Numbered from the stretch's first letter, positions 18,971 to 28,491 are shown. The stretch: DNA of 64,000 nt from Crocinitomicaceae bacterium (GCA_020436025.1 JAGQYP010000001.1:62001-126000); one strand, 5' to 3'. Notes: generated from the letters alone by a model not told the origin. Program-made: numbers and translations.

Positions 18971-20677
18971 CTATTTTGGGGTCCATCCGGGCGTACCTCC
19001 TTCAATCACTTCAACTCCTTCTTTGAATGTCTTTTCAGAAATAATATTCCCTTTTTTATCAAAGATCTGGGTTTTACCGTGCTTGAGGCCATCTTTGTAA
19101 TTAACTATGGATGACACCCCTCCTTTTCTTCCCCATCGATAGGAAGTCATTGCCCCATGAAGTTTTCCTTCCTTGTAATGCGATATCACTGCAGGTTTTT
19201 TTCCCATAGGATAATAGGCGATCCACTCCCCATGTTTCTTTCCATTTTTATACTCTCCCTCTTCGGTTTTTTGGAAGTCTTTTTGAGAATAACTGATCCA
19301 ATGGCCACTTTTCACACTTTCTTCAATTTCATGTCCTTTAAACGGACCATAATCTATTTTCTTTTTGACTTTGATAACCTTATAATCTCCTTCTTCCTCC
19401 TTTTTGCCATTTTTAGAAGCGTAAGTTATCCAATGTCCCACTTTGAAATTGTCTTTGTATTCTCCTTCCAATTTAGGGCTTCCATTTGGCCAGTAAGATT
19501 TCCAGTCTCCGTTCAATTTTCCTTTTTCGAAAGAGCCTTCGTTTTTGAGTTGGCCATTTTCAAAATAATTCAACCAAATTCCTTCTTCTAAATCGTCTAC
19601 ATATTTTCCTTGCATTAAAAGCTGCCCACCTTCATACCAGGTTTTCCATTCTCCGTTTCTTTTATCATTTTCGTATGTTCCCACTCTGTATTGGGATCCA
19701 TCTTTATAAAAATACTTCCAGGTACCCGATTTCAGACCATTATCATATTCAGCCGTATAGGAGATTTGATCAGAGTCTTCATAATAGTAAATCCATTTAC
19801 CATGCATCTGATCATCTTTGAAATTCCCTTTCATTTCCGGTTTGCCAGACTTGAAATTCCAAATCCACTCTCCTGTTTTCTTTCCATCTTCATACTTTCC
19901 GCTGGCATCAACGGTCCCAGTTGGAAAATATTTGGTGTATTGCCCATCCAAAACACCTTCTTTATAAGCTGATTTTAATTTCGGCGCACCACTGATGTAG
20001 TAAAACTCCCAGTTGCCGTCCTTCTTTCCTTCTTTATAGCTTCCTTTCACTGTGATGGCATCGTACATGTTCTTTTCATAAAATTCACCATCCTTCATTC
20101 CATCTTTGTAATGGTAAACTTCTTTTTCCGTGCCAAAAGCGTAGAGCGTCATGGTTTTCCCATTCCCGTCCTTACAAAGTTGTGTGCTGTCCGGACCCCA
20201 AAAATTTAAAACGTAAACATTGGTGTCGACATACTCCTCTTCCATCATTAAATACCCGGATTGATAGAAATATTTCCAAACTCCAGTGGCTGTATCAGAA
20301 TTGTAATAGCCTTCCATTTTTGGATTTCCATTCTCCCAATATTCTTTATAAATGGAATCTTGCAACCCATCCTTGAAAAATCCTTCAATCTTTGGTTTTT
20401 CGTTTTTGTAATAAACTGTTGTTTTACCGTGAAGCTTATCTAAATTGTAAGTCTGAATTTCTTCTATCTTTCCCTCTTTGGTGAAATAGGTCCATCTTCC
20501 GTGCTTTAATTCTGTCACTTCACCTGAAGGAAACATAAAATAGTAACCTTTAACTCGAACTTTAGTGTGGTTGTAATCCCAGTATTCCATATGGGCTTTT
20601 TTGTCCCTTTTTTTCTGTGCGAAAATTACTGTTCCAAACGAAAAAAATGTGATCAAAAAAATAATACTGTACTTCAT
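18971..20677 (-). CDS. long MORN-type/YwqK-like repeat protein, secreted
   Basis: A 568-residue protein with a Sec signal peptide (about 1-20, ending IFAQ) and then roughly twenty tandem repeats of about 20-23 residues. The core is W-x-Y-(5-6)-G-x-x-x-x-E-G-x-Y-x-x-G-K-x-x-G, for example GEWKTWYEGGQLLMQGKYVD and GDWKSYWPNGSPKLEGEYKD. These are MORN variant repeats as in YwqK-family antitoxin-like proteins. There is no toxin gene beside it, so an antitoxin role is not supported. The signal peptide places it in the periplasm or on the surface; a structural or protein-binding role is likely. Confidence 0.8.
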   Translation of the reverse strand: MKYSIIFLITFFSFGTVIFAQKKRDKKAHMEYWDYNHTKVRVKGYYFMFPSGEVTELKHGRWTYFTKEGKIEEIQTYNLDKLHGKTTVYYKNEKPKIEGFFKDGLQDSIYKEYWENGNPKMEGYYNSDTATGVWKYFYQSGYLMMEEEYVDTNVYVLNFWGPDSTQLCKDGNGKTMTLYAFGTEKEVYHYKDGMKDGEFYEKNMYDAITVKGSYKEGKKDGNWEFYYISGAPKLKSAYKEGVLDGQYTKYFPTGTVDASGKYEDGKKTGEWIWNFKSGKPEMKGNFKDDQMHGKWIYYYEDSDQISYTAEYDNGLKSGTWKYFYKDGSQYRVGTYENDKRNGEWKTWYEGGQLLMQGKYVDDLEEGIWLNYFENGQLKNEGSFEKGKLNGDWKSYWPNGSPKLEGEYKDNFKVGHWITYASKNGKKEEEGDYKVIKVKKKIDYGPFKGHEIEESVKSGHWISYSQKDFQKTEEGEYKNGKKHGEWIAYYPMGKKPAVISHYKEGKLHGAMTSYRWGRKGGVSSIVNYKDGLKHGKTQIFDKKGNIISEKTFKEGVEVIEGGTPGWTPK

Positions 20678-20715
20678 TCCTGTTTTTCTTTTTATAAGTT
20701 ATTTCTGTTTCGAGG

Positions 20716-21363
20716 TTACATGAGTCCTCTAGCTCCAATTACAATGCTCGCTATTCCAAAAATGATAAAAACAACCCCAATAAATCGGTTTAGATTTTTC
20801 AAAAATTTGGGTGTGATGAATCTTTGCAGACTTTTTGCTCCCAAAATTTTAAGTGCATCAATACTGAAAAAAGTAATCAGGATAATGGTTAAAAACCATA
20901 ACATTTGATTGCCTTCTGCATCCACTTCATCGGATCCGAAAGTAATGACTCCTAACCAGTAAAAAATTACAAATGGGTTGAACCCATTCAATAAAAGCCC
21001 TTTTAGAAATAAAACCCAGTAACTGCCCTCTTTCTTATACTGCTTAGGCTTTTCTTCTTTAGGTTTAGATTTTTTATGTTTCATTCGAATATTCACGAAG
21101 AAACTAATTCCAAAAATAGCGAAGATAATTCCACCTGCCAGTGTCAAATAATCCTTTTGTCCTGCTAAATTCTGGACTTCCGCATAAAATAAATAAGCAA
21201 CAAGAATGTAAATGATATCCGCAACAAGAATCCCAATGTCGAAGGCCATTGCAGACCGGATTCCGTTTTTGATACTTGTCTGAAGTAAAACAAAGAAAGC
21301 CGGTCCTGGCAACATCGCCAAAGCCAACCCCATTACTACTGCTTTAAAAATTATTTCAGACAA
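20716..21363 (-). CDS. LysE/RhtB-type amino acid exporter
   Basis: A 215-residue membrane protein with six hydrophobic segments. The first segment carries the family signature LPGPAFFVLLQTSIKNG followed by the second helix AFDIGILVADIIYI. A charged, Lys-rich cytoplasmic loop (about 92-108) precedes the last three helices, and LLNGFNPFVIFYWLGV is a further family motif. LysE proteins export amino acids or related metabolites; the substrate cannot be read. The start is TTG at 21363, chosen because the conserved N-terminus needs it; the first ATG (21333) would cut into helix one. Confidence 0.85.
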   Translation of the reverse strand: MSEIIFKAVVMGLALAMLPGPAFFVLLQTSIKNGIRSAMAFDIGILVADIIYILVAYLFYAEVQNLAGQKDYLTLAGGIIFAIFGISFFVNIRMKHKKSKPKEEKPKQYKKEGSYWVLFLKGLLLNGFNPFVIFYWLGVITFGSDEVDAEGNQMLWFLTIILITFFSIDALKILGAKSLQRFITPKFLKNLNRFIGVVFIIFGIASIVIGARGLM

Positions 21364-21434
21364 TCTCCGGTATCTCTTTTATCGTTCAAAATTAGCTGTG
21401 TTCATTCCTTAAACCCTTTGTATTGCTGTTGTCA

Positions 21435-22208
21435 TCAAAGATTCCTTTTCAATTCTAACAGAATAGGACAATGATCAGAATGAACAGCCTCACTTAATAT
21501 TACGGCTCTTTTTAAATCAGGTTCCAAATTTTCGGTAGCCATGTGATAATCAATGCGCCAACCTTTGTTGTTTGCCCTTGCATTCATCCTGTATGTCCAC
21601 CAGGTATATTGGTGTGGTTCCTGATTAAAAACCCTGAATGTGTCAACAAATCCACTATCAACAAACTTATCTACCCAGGCCCTTTCTTCGGGTAAAAATC
21701 CAGAAGTGTTTTTATTCGAAACCGGATTGTGAATATCGATGGCTTTATGACAAATATTGTAATCTCCAGAAATAATTAAATTGGGTCTTTCTTTTCTCAA
21801 CTGCTGAATGTAATCATAGAAATCATCTAAAAACTGCATTTTTAAGTCTTGTCTCAAATCGCCACTGCTTCCACTTGGAATATAAACGCTCATAATGGAC
21901 AAGTCTCCATAGTCTGCTCGGATAATTCTTCCCTCCTTATCAATGTACTCAATTCCACATCCTTCCTGCACATGATCAGGTTCCTTTTTGGTGAGGATCA
22001 TAACCCCTGAATAGCCTTTTTTTTCAGCAGAAACCATGTAGGAATGATAACCCAAAGAAGCAAATAAATCGGTGTCAATTTGTTCTGGTTGTGCTTTGGT
22101 TTCTTGTATACAAACGACATCCGGATCGGCAGCTTTTAGCCATCCTGCAAAATCTTTATTGATGGCAGCCCGAATTCCGTTGACGTTGTATGAAATAATT
22201 TTGGCCAT
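21435..22208 (-). CDS. xth: exodeoxyribonuclease III
   Basis: A 257-residue EEP-family nuclease. Catalytic motifs in order are YNVNGIRAA (Asn), CIQETKAQ (metal-binding Glu), the GYSGVMI block, ISGDYNICH (Asp-Asn pair), TYRMNARANNKGWRIDYH, and the terminal HSDHCPI (Asp-His). The enzyme cuts at abasic sites and removes 3' blocks in base excision repair. It is divergent from the large outer-membrane protein gene at 22285 and separated from the LysE gene by 71 bases. Confidence 0.95.
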   Translation of the reverse strand: MAKIISYNVNGIRAAINKDFAGWLKAADPDVVCIQETKAQPEQIDTDLFASLGYHSYMVSAEKKGYSGVMILTKKEPDHVQEGCGIEYIDKEGRIIRADYGDLSIMSVYIPSGSSGDLRQDLKMQFLDDFYDYIQQLRKERPNLIISGDYNICHKAIDIHNPVSNKNTSGFLPEERAWVDKFVDSGFVDTFRVFNQEPHQYTWWTYRMNARANNKGWRIDYHMATENLEPDLKRAVILSEAVHSDHCPILLELKRNL

Positions 22209-22257
22209 TCTGCGTGATAATATTGTTTAAATGAATCGATTATTTTTTGTAGAATAG

Positions 22258-22265
22258 CAAAGATA
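22258..22265 (-). promoter_or_regulatory. candidate -7 box for xth
   Basis: TATCTTTG on the minus strand matches TAnnTTTG and lies 49 bases upstream of the xth ATG in the short divergent region with the gene at 22285. Confidence 0.35.
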
Positions 22266-22284
22266 ATCTTAAGACTGACAATAG

Positions 22285-25200
22285 TTGTTGGAAAGGCTCA
22301 AATATTTACTTTTTGCTGCTTTCTTTGTTTTGAATTTCAATTTGATCTTTGGTCAGGAGGATATTTTTCGAAAAAAAGAAATACGGCCTGGGAAAGATAC
22401 AATCCTGCTAGATACTTTAAGTATTGTATCCAGTGACTTCAAAATTGTGGGGTCAGATGGAATTCCTTTGCCAGAAGAGGCCTATCAACTCAACCCCTTT
22501 TCCTCCGAATTGATCCTAAACTGGACCAAAATCGACGATACCCTATTAGTTTCCACCTTCACAACTTATCCTTTGAACTTTGCTAAGATTCATGCTAATA
22601 AAGACACGAACATCATTTACAAATACGATCGCCCGAAGGAAAAAGATGAATTTTACTATACCGCCAAAAGTCAGAAAGACGATTTTTTTAGTACTAGTAA
22701 ACTAAAGAAAAATGGATCAATTTCCAGGGGAATCATGTTTGGAAACAACCAAAACCTTTCTGTAAATTCCACATTAAACCTTCAACTTACAGGTGAAATC
22801 ACCAAAAACCTTTACTTAAAAGCCTCGATTTCTGACGCTAATATTCCCATCCAACCGGACGGAAACACCAATCAATTGCAAGAATTTGATCAGGTTTACA
22901 TCAGTATTTACAATAACACTTTTTCCTTAACGGGTGGGGATTTTTGGATCAACAAACCTTACGGATATTTCATGAATTACAATAAAAGAGGGCAAGGAAT
23001 CAATGGAACAATTGCCTTACCCATCAAACCTCTTGATATCAATGCAACAAGAAAAGAAAAAATTGAAGTTGGAATGGTGGAAGCTGAAGCCTCATTTGCC
23101 TTTTCTAAAGGAGTTTTTGGTCGGAATGAAATTCAGGGTATTGAAGGAAATCAAGGGCCTTATCGATTGAAAGGAAACAACAATGAAATCTACATCATCA
23201 TTCTTTCAGGGACAGAAAAAGTATTTATTGATGGTGAACTAATGACGCGAGGTAGAGAATACGACTATACCATCGATTACAATACGGCCGAAATTACTTT
23301 CACCGCTAAAAGAAGAATCACCAAAGACAAAAGAATAAAGGTGGAGTTTCAGTATACAGATCAAAGTTTTTCTCGAACCCTGATTCAAGGATCTGCTGCT
23401 TTTGAAAAGAAAAAATTTCGCGTTTATGTCAATGCGTATTCTGAATCTGATTTAAAGAACCAACCTCTGCAACAGAATCTAAGTGATGAAGACAAAGCAT
23501 TGCTTTCATTGGTTGGAGATAGTACTCAAAATGCCATTCGTTCCAGTGTGGTAGATGTGGGATACAACAATAGTCAGAACCTCTATGCAATGATTGATAG
23601 TTTGGGCTATGACTCTGTTTTAGTGATAAACACTTCTCCTGACAGCGCCATATTCCAAGTAGCCTTTTCTTTTGTTGGAACGGGAAAAGGAGATTACGTT
23701 TTTGATTATTATTCCGCTTTTGGAAAAGTTTATAAATGGGTGGAGCCAGTTGGGGGTGTTTCTCAAGGGGATTATGCTCCCATTCGTTTGTTAACGGCTC
23801 CTGTACGAACACAAATGATTACCGCAGGAGCAAGAGTAGATTTGGCCAGAGGAGTAAGTTCCAAGTTTGAAGTAGCGTTTTCGAATAAAGATGTCAATAC
23901 CTTTTCCAATCTGGACAAGAAGAATAACAATGGATTGGGTATCAATTTTAACTTCAATACCAATCATAAAATATCCAAAGACACCCTTACCCCCTGGAAG
24001 TTAAGGTCTGAGATAAACTTTGAAGGTAGAGGCAAAGATTTCAATCCAATTCAAAGATATCGTGATGTGGAATTCTCCAGAGACTGGAATATTCTCACCG
24101 CAAACTATTACGACGACCAATATTTGGGAAATGCAAAATTAGGTTTCGAACATTCAAAAATTGGGAAGATTGAATATCTGTTCAAAATGTTCTATTGGGG
24201 AAATAGTTATCAGGGTTACAAAAACCAATTAAAAATCGACACCAAATTTAAAGGTTTAAATGTTTGGGTAGATGGAAGTTTATTGAACTCATTTGGAACA
24301 CAAAAAACCCTATTCCTAAGACACAAATCACACATATTTTATCAAATGAAATGGTTGAAAATTGGTTTTAAAGATGATCAAGAATGGAACCAAAAAACCG
24401 GATTGAATAACCTTGTTCAGGATCCTCTTTCCTATCAATACTATGATTTTGAAACCTATATTGGGACTCCAGACACCAACAAAATTGGCTACAGACTTTT
24501 TTATCGACAAAGAAACGACTGGGCTTCAGATACATTCAATTTAAGATCCTCGGCTGTTGCGCAAATGGTGGGGTTGGATTTTAAAATGACCAAATGGCGA
24601 TCGAACATCATTAAAGCAACCATTTCTTACCGAAAACTCTCAATCCAAAACTCAGAATTGATTGATGTTCAGCCTGATAATACCATTTTGAGCCGAATTG
24701 AATATATTCTAAACGTCTGGAAAGGGGCGATTAACTGGAGTAATTTTTATGAAATTGGATCTGGATTGGAGCAAAAGAAAGAATTTGTTTATTTGGAAGT
24801 AGCCGCTGGTCAGGGAGTCTATACCTGGGTTGACTACAACAACGACGGTATCAAAGATTTGAATGAATTCGAAATTGCACAATTTCAGGATCAGGCTAAT
24901 TATGTTCGCGTCTTTACTCCTTCAACGGATTATGTTCGTGTGTACACCAATGAGTTTCAAACTTCACTGAATTTTAGACCAGAAAGAGTACTGGCAAGAA
25001 AAAAAGGATTTTTAAAGTTTGTTTCCAGATTGTCGAACCAAACCATCTTCCGAATCAATAGAAAAACAACCGCTCAAGAACAATCGAGCGATATTTTCAA
25101 TCCTTTCATTTTTGAAATAGCAGACACCGCCCTCATGAATTTAAATACCTCTTTTCGAAATTCCTTTTACTTCAACCGAACCAATCCCGTATTTGGATTC

Positions 25201-25785
25201 GACTATACCTATCAATATTTAAGTTCCAAGGCTTTAATTGCAAATGGTTTTGATGCTCGAGATCAAAATTTTCATCAGTTAAATATCCGCTACAATATTT
25301 CAAGGAAATTCACCCTAAAAGTTTCAGGAGAAATTGGGAAAAAGAGACAAGGAGCCACCTATACTTCTTCTAGAAATTTTGATCTGGACTATTACAAACC
25401 TGAATTGAGCTTTAGCTATCAACCCAGTACTTCTTTGAGATTAACATTGCTTTCAAAATACACTAACAAGTTAAACAATGGAGTAAATAAAGAACGTGCT
25501 CAATTATTGGATACTGGAGTGGAATTCAGATTCAATGAACCCAAAAAAGGGAGTTTACAAGCCACATTTAACCTCATCATGATTGAATATACAGGCATCG
25601 CAAATACTCAAATTGCTTATGAAATGTTGGAAGGATTTCAAGATGGACTCAACCTAACCTGGGGGGTAAGTTACCAAAGAAACATCGCCAAATTCTTGCA
25701 GTTGAGTATTTCGTACAATGGAAGATCCACTCAGGGTAATAAAGTCATACATACTGGTGGTATGGAGGTTAGGGCTTTCTTTTAG
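22285..25785 (+). CDS. large outer-membrane protein with a SprA-like motif, unnamed family
   Basis: A 1166-residue protein. A signal peptide (about 1-24, ending IFGQ) is followed by a long region of alternating hydrophobic and polar residues typical of a large outer-membrane beta-barrel. Residues about 293-350 contain a block with LSGTEKVFIDGELMTRGREY and YTIDYNTAEITFT that resembles a module I recall from the T9SS translocon protein SprA and other large Bacteroidota surface proteins. SprA itself is about twice as long, so this is not SprA. The end (GGMEVRAFF) has the aromatic C-terminus usual for outer-membrane barrels. The start is one of two adjacent TTG codons (22285 or 22288), as there is no earlier ATG. 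Function unknown. Confidence 0.7.
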   Translation: MLERLKYLLFAAFFVLNFNLIFGQEDIFRKKEIRPGKDTILLDTLSIVSSDFKIVGSDGIPLPEEAYQLNPFSSELILNWTKIDDTLLVSTFTTYPLNFAKIHANKDTNIIYKYDRPKEKDEFYYTAKSQKDDFFSTSKLKKNGSISRGIMFGNNQNLSVNSTLNLQLTGEITKNLYLKASISDANIPIQPDGNTNQLQEFDQVYISIYNNTFSLTGGDFWINKPYGYFMNYNKRGQGINGTIALPIKPLDINATRKEKIEVGMVEAEASFAFSKGVFGRNEIQGIEGNQGPYRLKGNNNEIYIIILSGTEKVFIDGELMTRGREYDYTIDYNTAEITFTAKRRITKDKRIKVEFQYTDQSFSRTLIQGSAAFEKKKFRVYVNAYSESDLKNQPLQQNLSDEDKALLSLVGDSTQNAIRSSVVDVGYNNSQNLYAMIDSLGYDSVLVINTSPDSAIFQVAFSFVGTGKGDYVFDYYSAFGKVYKWVEPVGGVSQGDYAPIRLLTAPVRTQMITAGARVDLARGVSSKFEVAFSNKDVNTFSNLDKKNNNGLGINFNFNTNHKISKDTLTPWKLRSEINFEGRGKDFNPIQRYRDVEFSRDWNILTANYYDDQYLGNAKLGFEHSKIGKIEYLFKMFYWGNSYQGYKNQLKIDTKFKGLNVWVDGSLLNSFGTQKTLFLRHKSHIFYQMKWLKIGFKDDQEWNQKTGLNNLVQDPLSYQYYDFETYIGTPDTNKIGYRLFYRQRNDWASDTFNLRSSAVAQMVGLDFKMTKWRSNIIKATISYRKLSIQNSELIDVQPDNTILSRIEYILNVWKGAINWSNFYEIGSGLEQKKEFVYLEVAAGQGVYTWVDYNNDGIKDLNEFEIAQFQDQANYVRVFTPSTDYVRVYTNEFQTSLNFRPERVLARKKGFLKFVSRLSNQTIFRINRKTTAQEQSSDIFNPFIFEIADTALMNLNTSFRNSFYFNRTNPVFGFDYTYQYLSSKALIANGFDARDQNFHQLNIRYNISRKFTLKVSGEIGKKRQGATYTSSRNFDLDYYKPELSFSYQPSTSLRLTLLSKYTNKLNNGVNKERAQLLDTGVEFRFNEPKKGSLQATFNLIMIEYTGIANTQIAYEMLEGFQDGLNLTWGVSYQRNIAKFLQLSISYNGRSTQGNKVIHTGGMEVRAFF

Positions 25786-25794
25786 TTTTTTCAT

Positions 25795-25828
25795 AACCGC
25801 AAAGACGCAAGGAAGTCGCAAAGAACGC
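25795..25828. repeat. left 34-bp inverted repeat of the GxxExxY unit
   Basis: The arm starts AACCGCAAAGACGCAAGG and matches the reverse complement of 26275-26308 with one mismatch in 34. Internally it is a degenerate run of CGCAARGA-like units. It begins 9 bases after the stop of the upstream gene. Confidence 0.85.
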
Positions 25829-25831
25829 CAA

Positions 25832-26209
25832 TTATAAATTGTTTGCTATTCTTCGAAATCCGTTTTTTAATAAGGGAACATTGAAATTAATAAGCAGTCC
25901 TAGTTTGGACTCATATAACTTGCAATACGTTATTATCTGCGCAATGTGAACTTCATTTATGGCATCCACCGACTTTAATTCTACAATTACTTTTTTTTCA
26001 ATAAGAAGATCTACTCGATATCCTATTTCCATTTTAACATTTCCATAAATTAAGGGTAGCCCAACTTGCCTTTGAACATCCAAACCTGTTTTTTGGAGTT
26101 CAAAATAAAGACATTCTTCGTAGGCACTTTCTAGCAATCCAGGCCCTAGTTCTTTGTGGATTTTAAGACTGTTTTCGAATACTATTTTTGCAATTTCATT
26201 TTCATTCAT
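25832..26209 (-). CDS. GxxExxY protein, PD-(D/E)XK nuclease-like
   Basis: A 125-residue protein with the name-giving motif GLLESAY (G-x-x-E-x-x-Y). The later YRVDLLIEKKVIVELKSVD holds the D...ExK pattern of the PD-(D/E)XK nuclease superfamily, so the expected catalytic residues are present. The family is common in Bacteroidota; its biological role is not established to my knowledge. The gene fills almost all of a 514-bp unit bounded by 34-bp inverted repeats and points against both neighbours, which suggests a mobile or inserted cassette. Confidence 0.88.
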   Translation of the reverse strand: MNENEIAKIVFENSLKIHKELGPGLLESAYEECLYFELQKTGLDVQRQVGLPLIYGNVKMEIGYRVDLLIEKKVIVELKSVDAINEVHIAQIITYCKLYESKLGLLINFNVPLLKNGFRRIANNL

Positions 26210-26274
26210 TTTTCAAAATTCATGAAAAAAGGACTAAAAAAACCATTTTAAACAATTAACAAACGTTTAATATT

Positions 26275-26308
26275 GCGTCCTTTGCGACTTCCTTGCGTCT
26301 TTGCGGTT
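26275..26308. repeat. right 34-bp inverted repeat of the GxxExxY unit
   Basis: Reverse complement of 25795-25828 with one mismatch (GCGTCCTTT here against GCGTTCTTT in the complement of the left arm). It lies 65 bases before the carboxylase start codon, upstream of its candidate -7 box. Confidence 0.85.
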
Positions 26309-26344
26309 TAAAAAAATACATCACTATCTTATCTCAAAAAAAAC

Positions 26345-26352
26345 TAAATTTG
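26345..26352 (+). promoter_or_regulatory. candidate -7 box for the acyl-CoA carboxylase gene
   Basis: TAAATTTG matches TAnnTTTG, 20 bases before the ATG at 26373. The inverted repeat at 26275-26308 would lie at about -45 to -80, close enough to affect the promoter. Confidence 0.45.
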
Positions 26353-26372
26353 AAGCTATCTAAACATAAGTA

Positions 26373-27917
26373 ATGAAAGAAAAATTTGATCTGTTAGCTG
26401 AAAAGAAAGCCGAAGCACTCAAAGGAGGAGGAGAAAAAAGAATCGAATCCCAACACAAAAAAGGGAAATTAACTGCAAGAGAAAGAGTAGAACTTTTACT
26501 CGATCACAATTCCTTTCAAGAAATGGGTCAGTTGGTCACGCACAGATCATCGAATTTCGGTTTAGACAAACAAGTTTTTTATGGTGATGGGGTGATCACA
26601 GGATACGGAACCATCAATGGTAGATTGGTTTATGTTTTTTCCCAAGATTTCACGGTATTAGGTGGTTCTTTAGCTGAAGAGCATGCAAAAAAAATCTGTA
26701 AAATAATGGATCTTGCCTTAGAAAACGGAGCACCTCTGATTGGATTGAATGATTCTGGTGGAGCAAGAATTCAAGAAGGAGTAGTTTCATTGGGTGGATA
26801 TGCTGACATTTTTTATCGAAACACAATGGCTTCTGGAGTAATTCCTCAGATCTCTGCAATTATGGGGCCTTGCGCGGGAGGAGCCGTTTATTCTCCAGCT
26901 TTGACGGATTTTATTTTCATGGTTGAGAATACTTCTTATATGTTTGTTACTGGTCCGAATGTGGTGAAAACAGTCACTCACGAAGAAGTAACATCCGAAG
27001 AACTTGGAGGGGCAAAGACCCACGCATCGAAATCTGGAGTTACGCATTTTACTTCGGTAAACGAATTGGAATGCATTAATGGCATTCGAAAATTGATGCA
27101 ATATATTCCTCAGAATTGTGAGGAAAAAAATCCAACTATTGAGTATCAATTTAAATCCGATGAACTAAGAAAAGGCTTGGATACCATTATTCCTGAAAAC
27201 CCAAATCAACCTTACGATATCAAAGATGTGATCAAAGAATTAGTTGATGAAGGATCTTTCTATGAGGTTCATAAAGATTATGCAGAAAATATTGTAGTAG
27301 GTTTTGCTTTTATTGGTGGTCGATCTGTCGGTATTGTTGCCAATCAACCTGCATTTTTAGCTGGGGTATTGGATATCAAGGCATCCAATAAAGGAGCTCG
27401 ATTTGTCCGTTTTTGTGATGCATTCAACATTCCCATTTTGACTTTGGAAGACGTGCCTGGTTTCTTACCTGGAACCGATCAGGAATGGAATGGAATTATT
27501 TCCAATGGAGCGAAATTATTGTATGCATTCTGTGAAGCCACCGTTCCTAGAATTACAGTAATTACAAGAAAAGCTTATGGAGGAGCCTATGATGTGATGA
27601 ACTCCAAGCATATTGGTTCGGATTTAAATTTTGCTTGGCCATCTGCTGAAATTGCAGTAATGGGATCCAAAGGAGCGGCGGAGATTATCTTCAGACATGA
27701 AATCTCGAATAGTGCTGATCCGGAAAAAACTTTAGCTGAAAAAGACAAAGAATATTCAGAATTGTTTGCCAATCCTTATAATGCTGCGGCGAGAGGTTAT
27801 GTTGATGAAGTAATTATTCCATCAGACACCCGAATGAAATTAATCAGAGGGTTTGAAATGCTGAAAAACAAAGTAAAATCACTCCCCAAAAAGAAACATG
27901 GTAATATTCCATTATAA
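26373..27917 (+). CDS. acyl-CoA carboxylase carboxyltransferase (beta) subunit
   Basis: A 514-residue carboxyltransferase of PccB/MmdA type. Two crotonase-fold halves are visible. The N-half has the motif [22 protein letters not shown] and an oxyanion-hole region [15 protein letters not shown]; the C-half has [31 protein letters not shown] and the GAAEIIFR block. It transfers the carboxyl group from carboxybiotin to an acyl-CoA, probably propionyl-CoA. A lone biotin carrier protein at 37815 could be its partner; no biotin carboxylase gene is in the window. Alternative: beta subunit of methylmalonyl-CoA decarboxylase, which shares this fold. Confidence 0.9.
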   Translation: MKEKFDLLAEKKAEALKGGGEKRIESQHKKGKLTARERVELLLDHNSFQEMGQLVTHRSSNFGLDKQVFYGDGVITGYGTINGRLVYVFSQDFTVLGGSLAEEHAKKICKIMDLALENGAPLIGLNDSGGARIQEGVVSLGGYADIFYRNTMASGVIPQISAIMGPCAGGAVYSPALTDFIFMVENTSYMFVTGPNVVKTVTHEEVTSEELGGAKTHASKSGVTHFTSVNELECINGIRKLMQYIPQNCEEKNPTIEYQFKSDELRKGLDTIIPENPNQPYDIKDVIKELVDEGSFYEVHKDYAENIVVGFAFIGGRSVGIVANQPAFLAGVLDIKASNKGARFVRFCDAFNIPILTLEDVPGFLPGTDQEWNGIISNGAKLLYAFCEATVPRITVITRKAYGGAYDVMNSKHIGSDLNFAWPSAEIAVMGSKGAAEIIFRHEISNSADPEKTLAEKDKEYSELFANPYNAAARGYVDEVIIPSDTRMKLIRGFEMLKNKVKSLPKKKHGNIPL

Positions 27918-27920
27918 GTA

Positions 27921-27950
27921 AAAGGGTTGTCGGTTAGGCAGCCCTTTTTT
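27921..27950 (+). terminator. intrinsic terminator of the carboxylase gene
   Basis: AAGGGTTG pairs with CAGCCCTT (one G-T wobble) and is followed by T residues, starting 4 bases after the stop codon. Confidence 0.8.
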
Positions 27951-28080
27951 ACTTCCTCTTCCCTTGTTCAACTTCATGAAATGGAGCTTTGCAATCAAAT
28001 TACTCATAATTGAGTATTGTATCGTTGGTGATTAAATTTCAGATTTGTAGGTAGTTATAAACTATTTAAAAAATAAAATC

Positions 28081-28440
28081 ATGAAAAAACTTACATTTTT
28101 ATTTTTCTTACTTGCAATCGTGTCTTACGTTTCTGTTAGCTGTGAGGATGAGGCGCCTGTTCAAACCAATCATTTTATTGGTACCTGGAGTAGCCCAAGC
28201 TCAACTGGCGGGTACAATAGTTCTGGTTATAACTATTGGGAATTCACTTCTTCCGGATTAATTCTTTATAATTCTTCAGGGACGACTAGTGCAACCTATT
28301 CTTATGATGGTACAAATCTTACTATTTCTTGGTCAGATCAAACCACTACAGAAGTTACATATCAATTCGAGAATAATTATACCAATATTCAATTATACAA
28401 CTCTCAAGGTAGTGCAATCGATTATCTTACAAAGCAATAA
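28081..28440 (+). CDS. small lipocalin-like lipoprotein
   Basis: A 119-residue lipoprotein with a signal peptide and lipobox VSVSC (Cys21). The remaining sequence has a GTWSSPSS opening and alternating strands rich in Ser, Thr, Tyr and Asn (NYWEFTSSGLILYN, TYSYDGTNLTISW), as in small lipocalin-like Bacteroidota lipoproteins. The same opening (I/L-x-G-x-W) is found in the three lipoproteins at 32863-34995. It is transcribed alone, with a terminator right behind it. Ligand unknown. Confidence 0.65.
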   Translation: MKKLTFLFFLLAIVSYVSVSCEDEAPVQTNHFIGTWSSPSSTGGYNSSGYNYWEFTSSGLILYNSSGTTSATYSYDGTNLTISWSDQTTTEVTYQFENNYTNIQLYNSQGSAIDYLTKQ

Positions 28441-28463
28441 GTACCTTTTATAACCAAACAAAA

Positions 28464-28491
28464 GAGCCCGAACGTTATATTCGGGCTTTTT
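28464..28491 (+). terminator. intrinsic terminator between convergent genes
   Basis: AGCCCGAA and TTCGGGCT form a perfect eight-base-pair stem with a seven-base loop and a T run on the plus strand. A weaker T run on the other side means it may also serve gatC. Confidence 0.85.

Larger units (their letters stand above)
25795..26308 (-). mobile_element. 514-bp inverted-repeat-bounded GxxExxY unit
   Basis: Two 34-bp arms, identical but for one base and in opposite orientation, bracket exactly one gene. The unit sits between two unrelated plus-strand genes. There is no transposase and no target duplication that I can see. It looks like a small non-autonomous or homing-type unit, but mobility is inferred only from the architecture. 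Confidence 0.45.

Noticed and set aside
19157..19591. Hydrophobic open frame on the plus strand inside the MORN-repeat gene
   Set aside because: The Phe-rich sequence is what the complement of Lys/Glu/Gly repeat codons produces; not an independent membrane protein.
18971..20677. MORN/YwqK protein as the antitoxin of a toxin-antitoxin pair
   Set aside because: No toxin-like gene is adjacent, and the protein has a signal peptide.
25795..26308. Insertion sequence with transposase
   Set aside because: The enclosed protein is of the GxxExxY nuclease-like family and lacks transposase motifs; no target duplication was seen. Kept only as a possible mobile unit.
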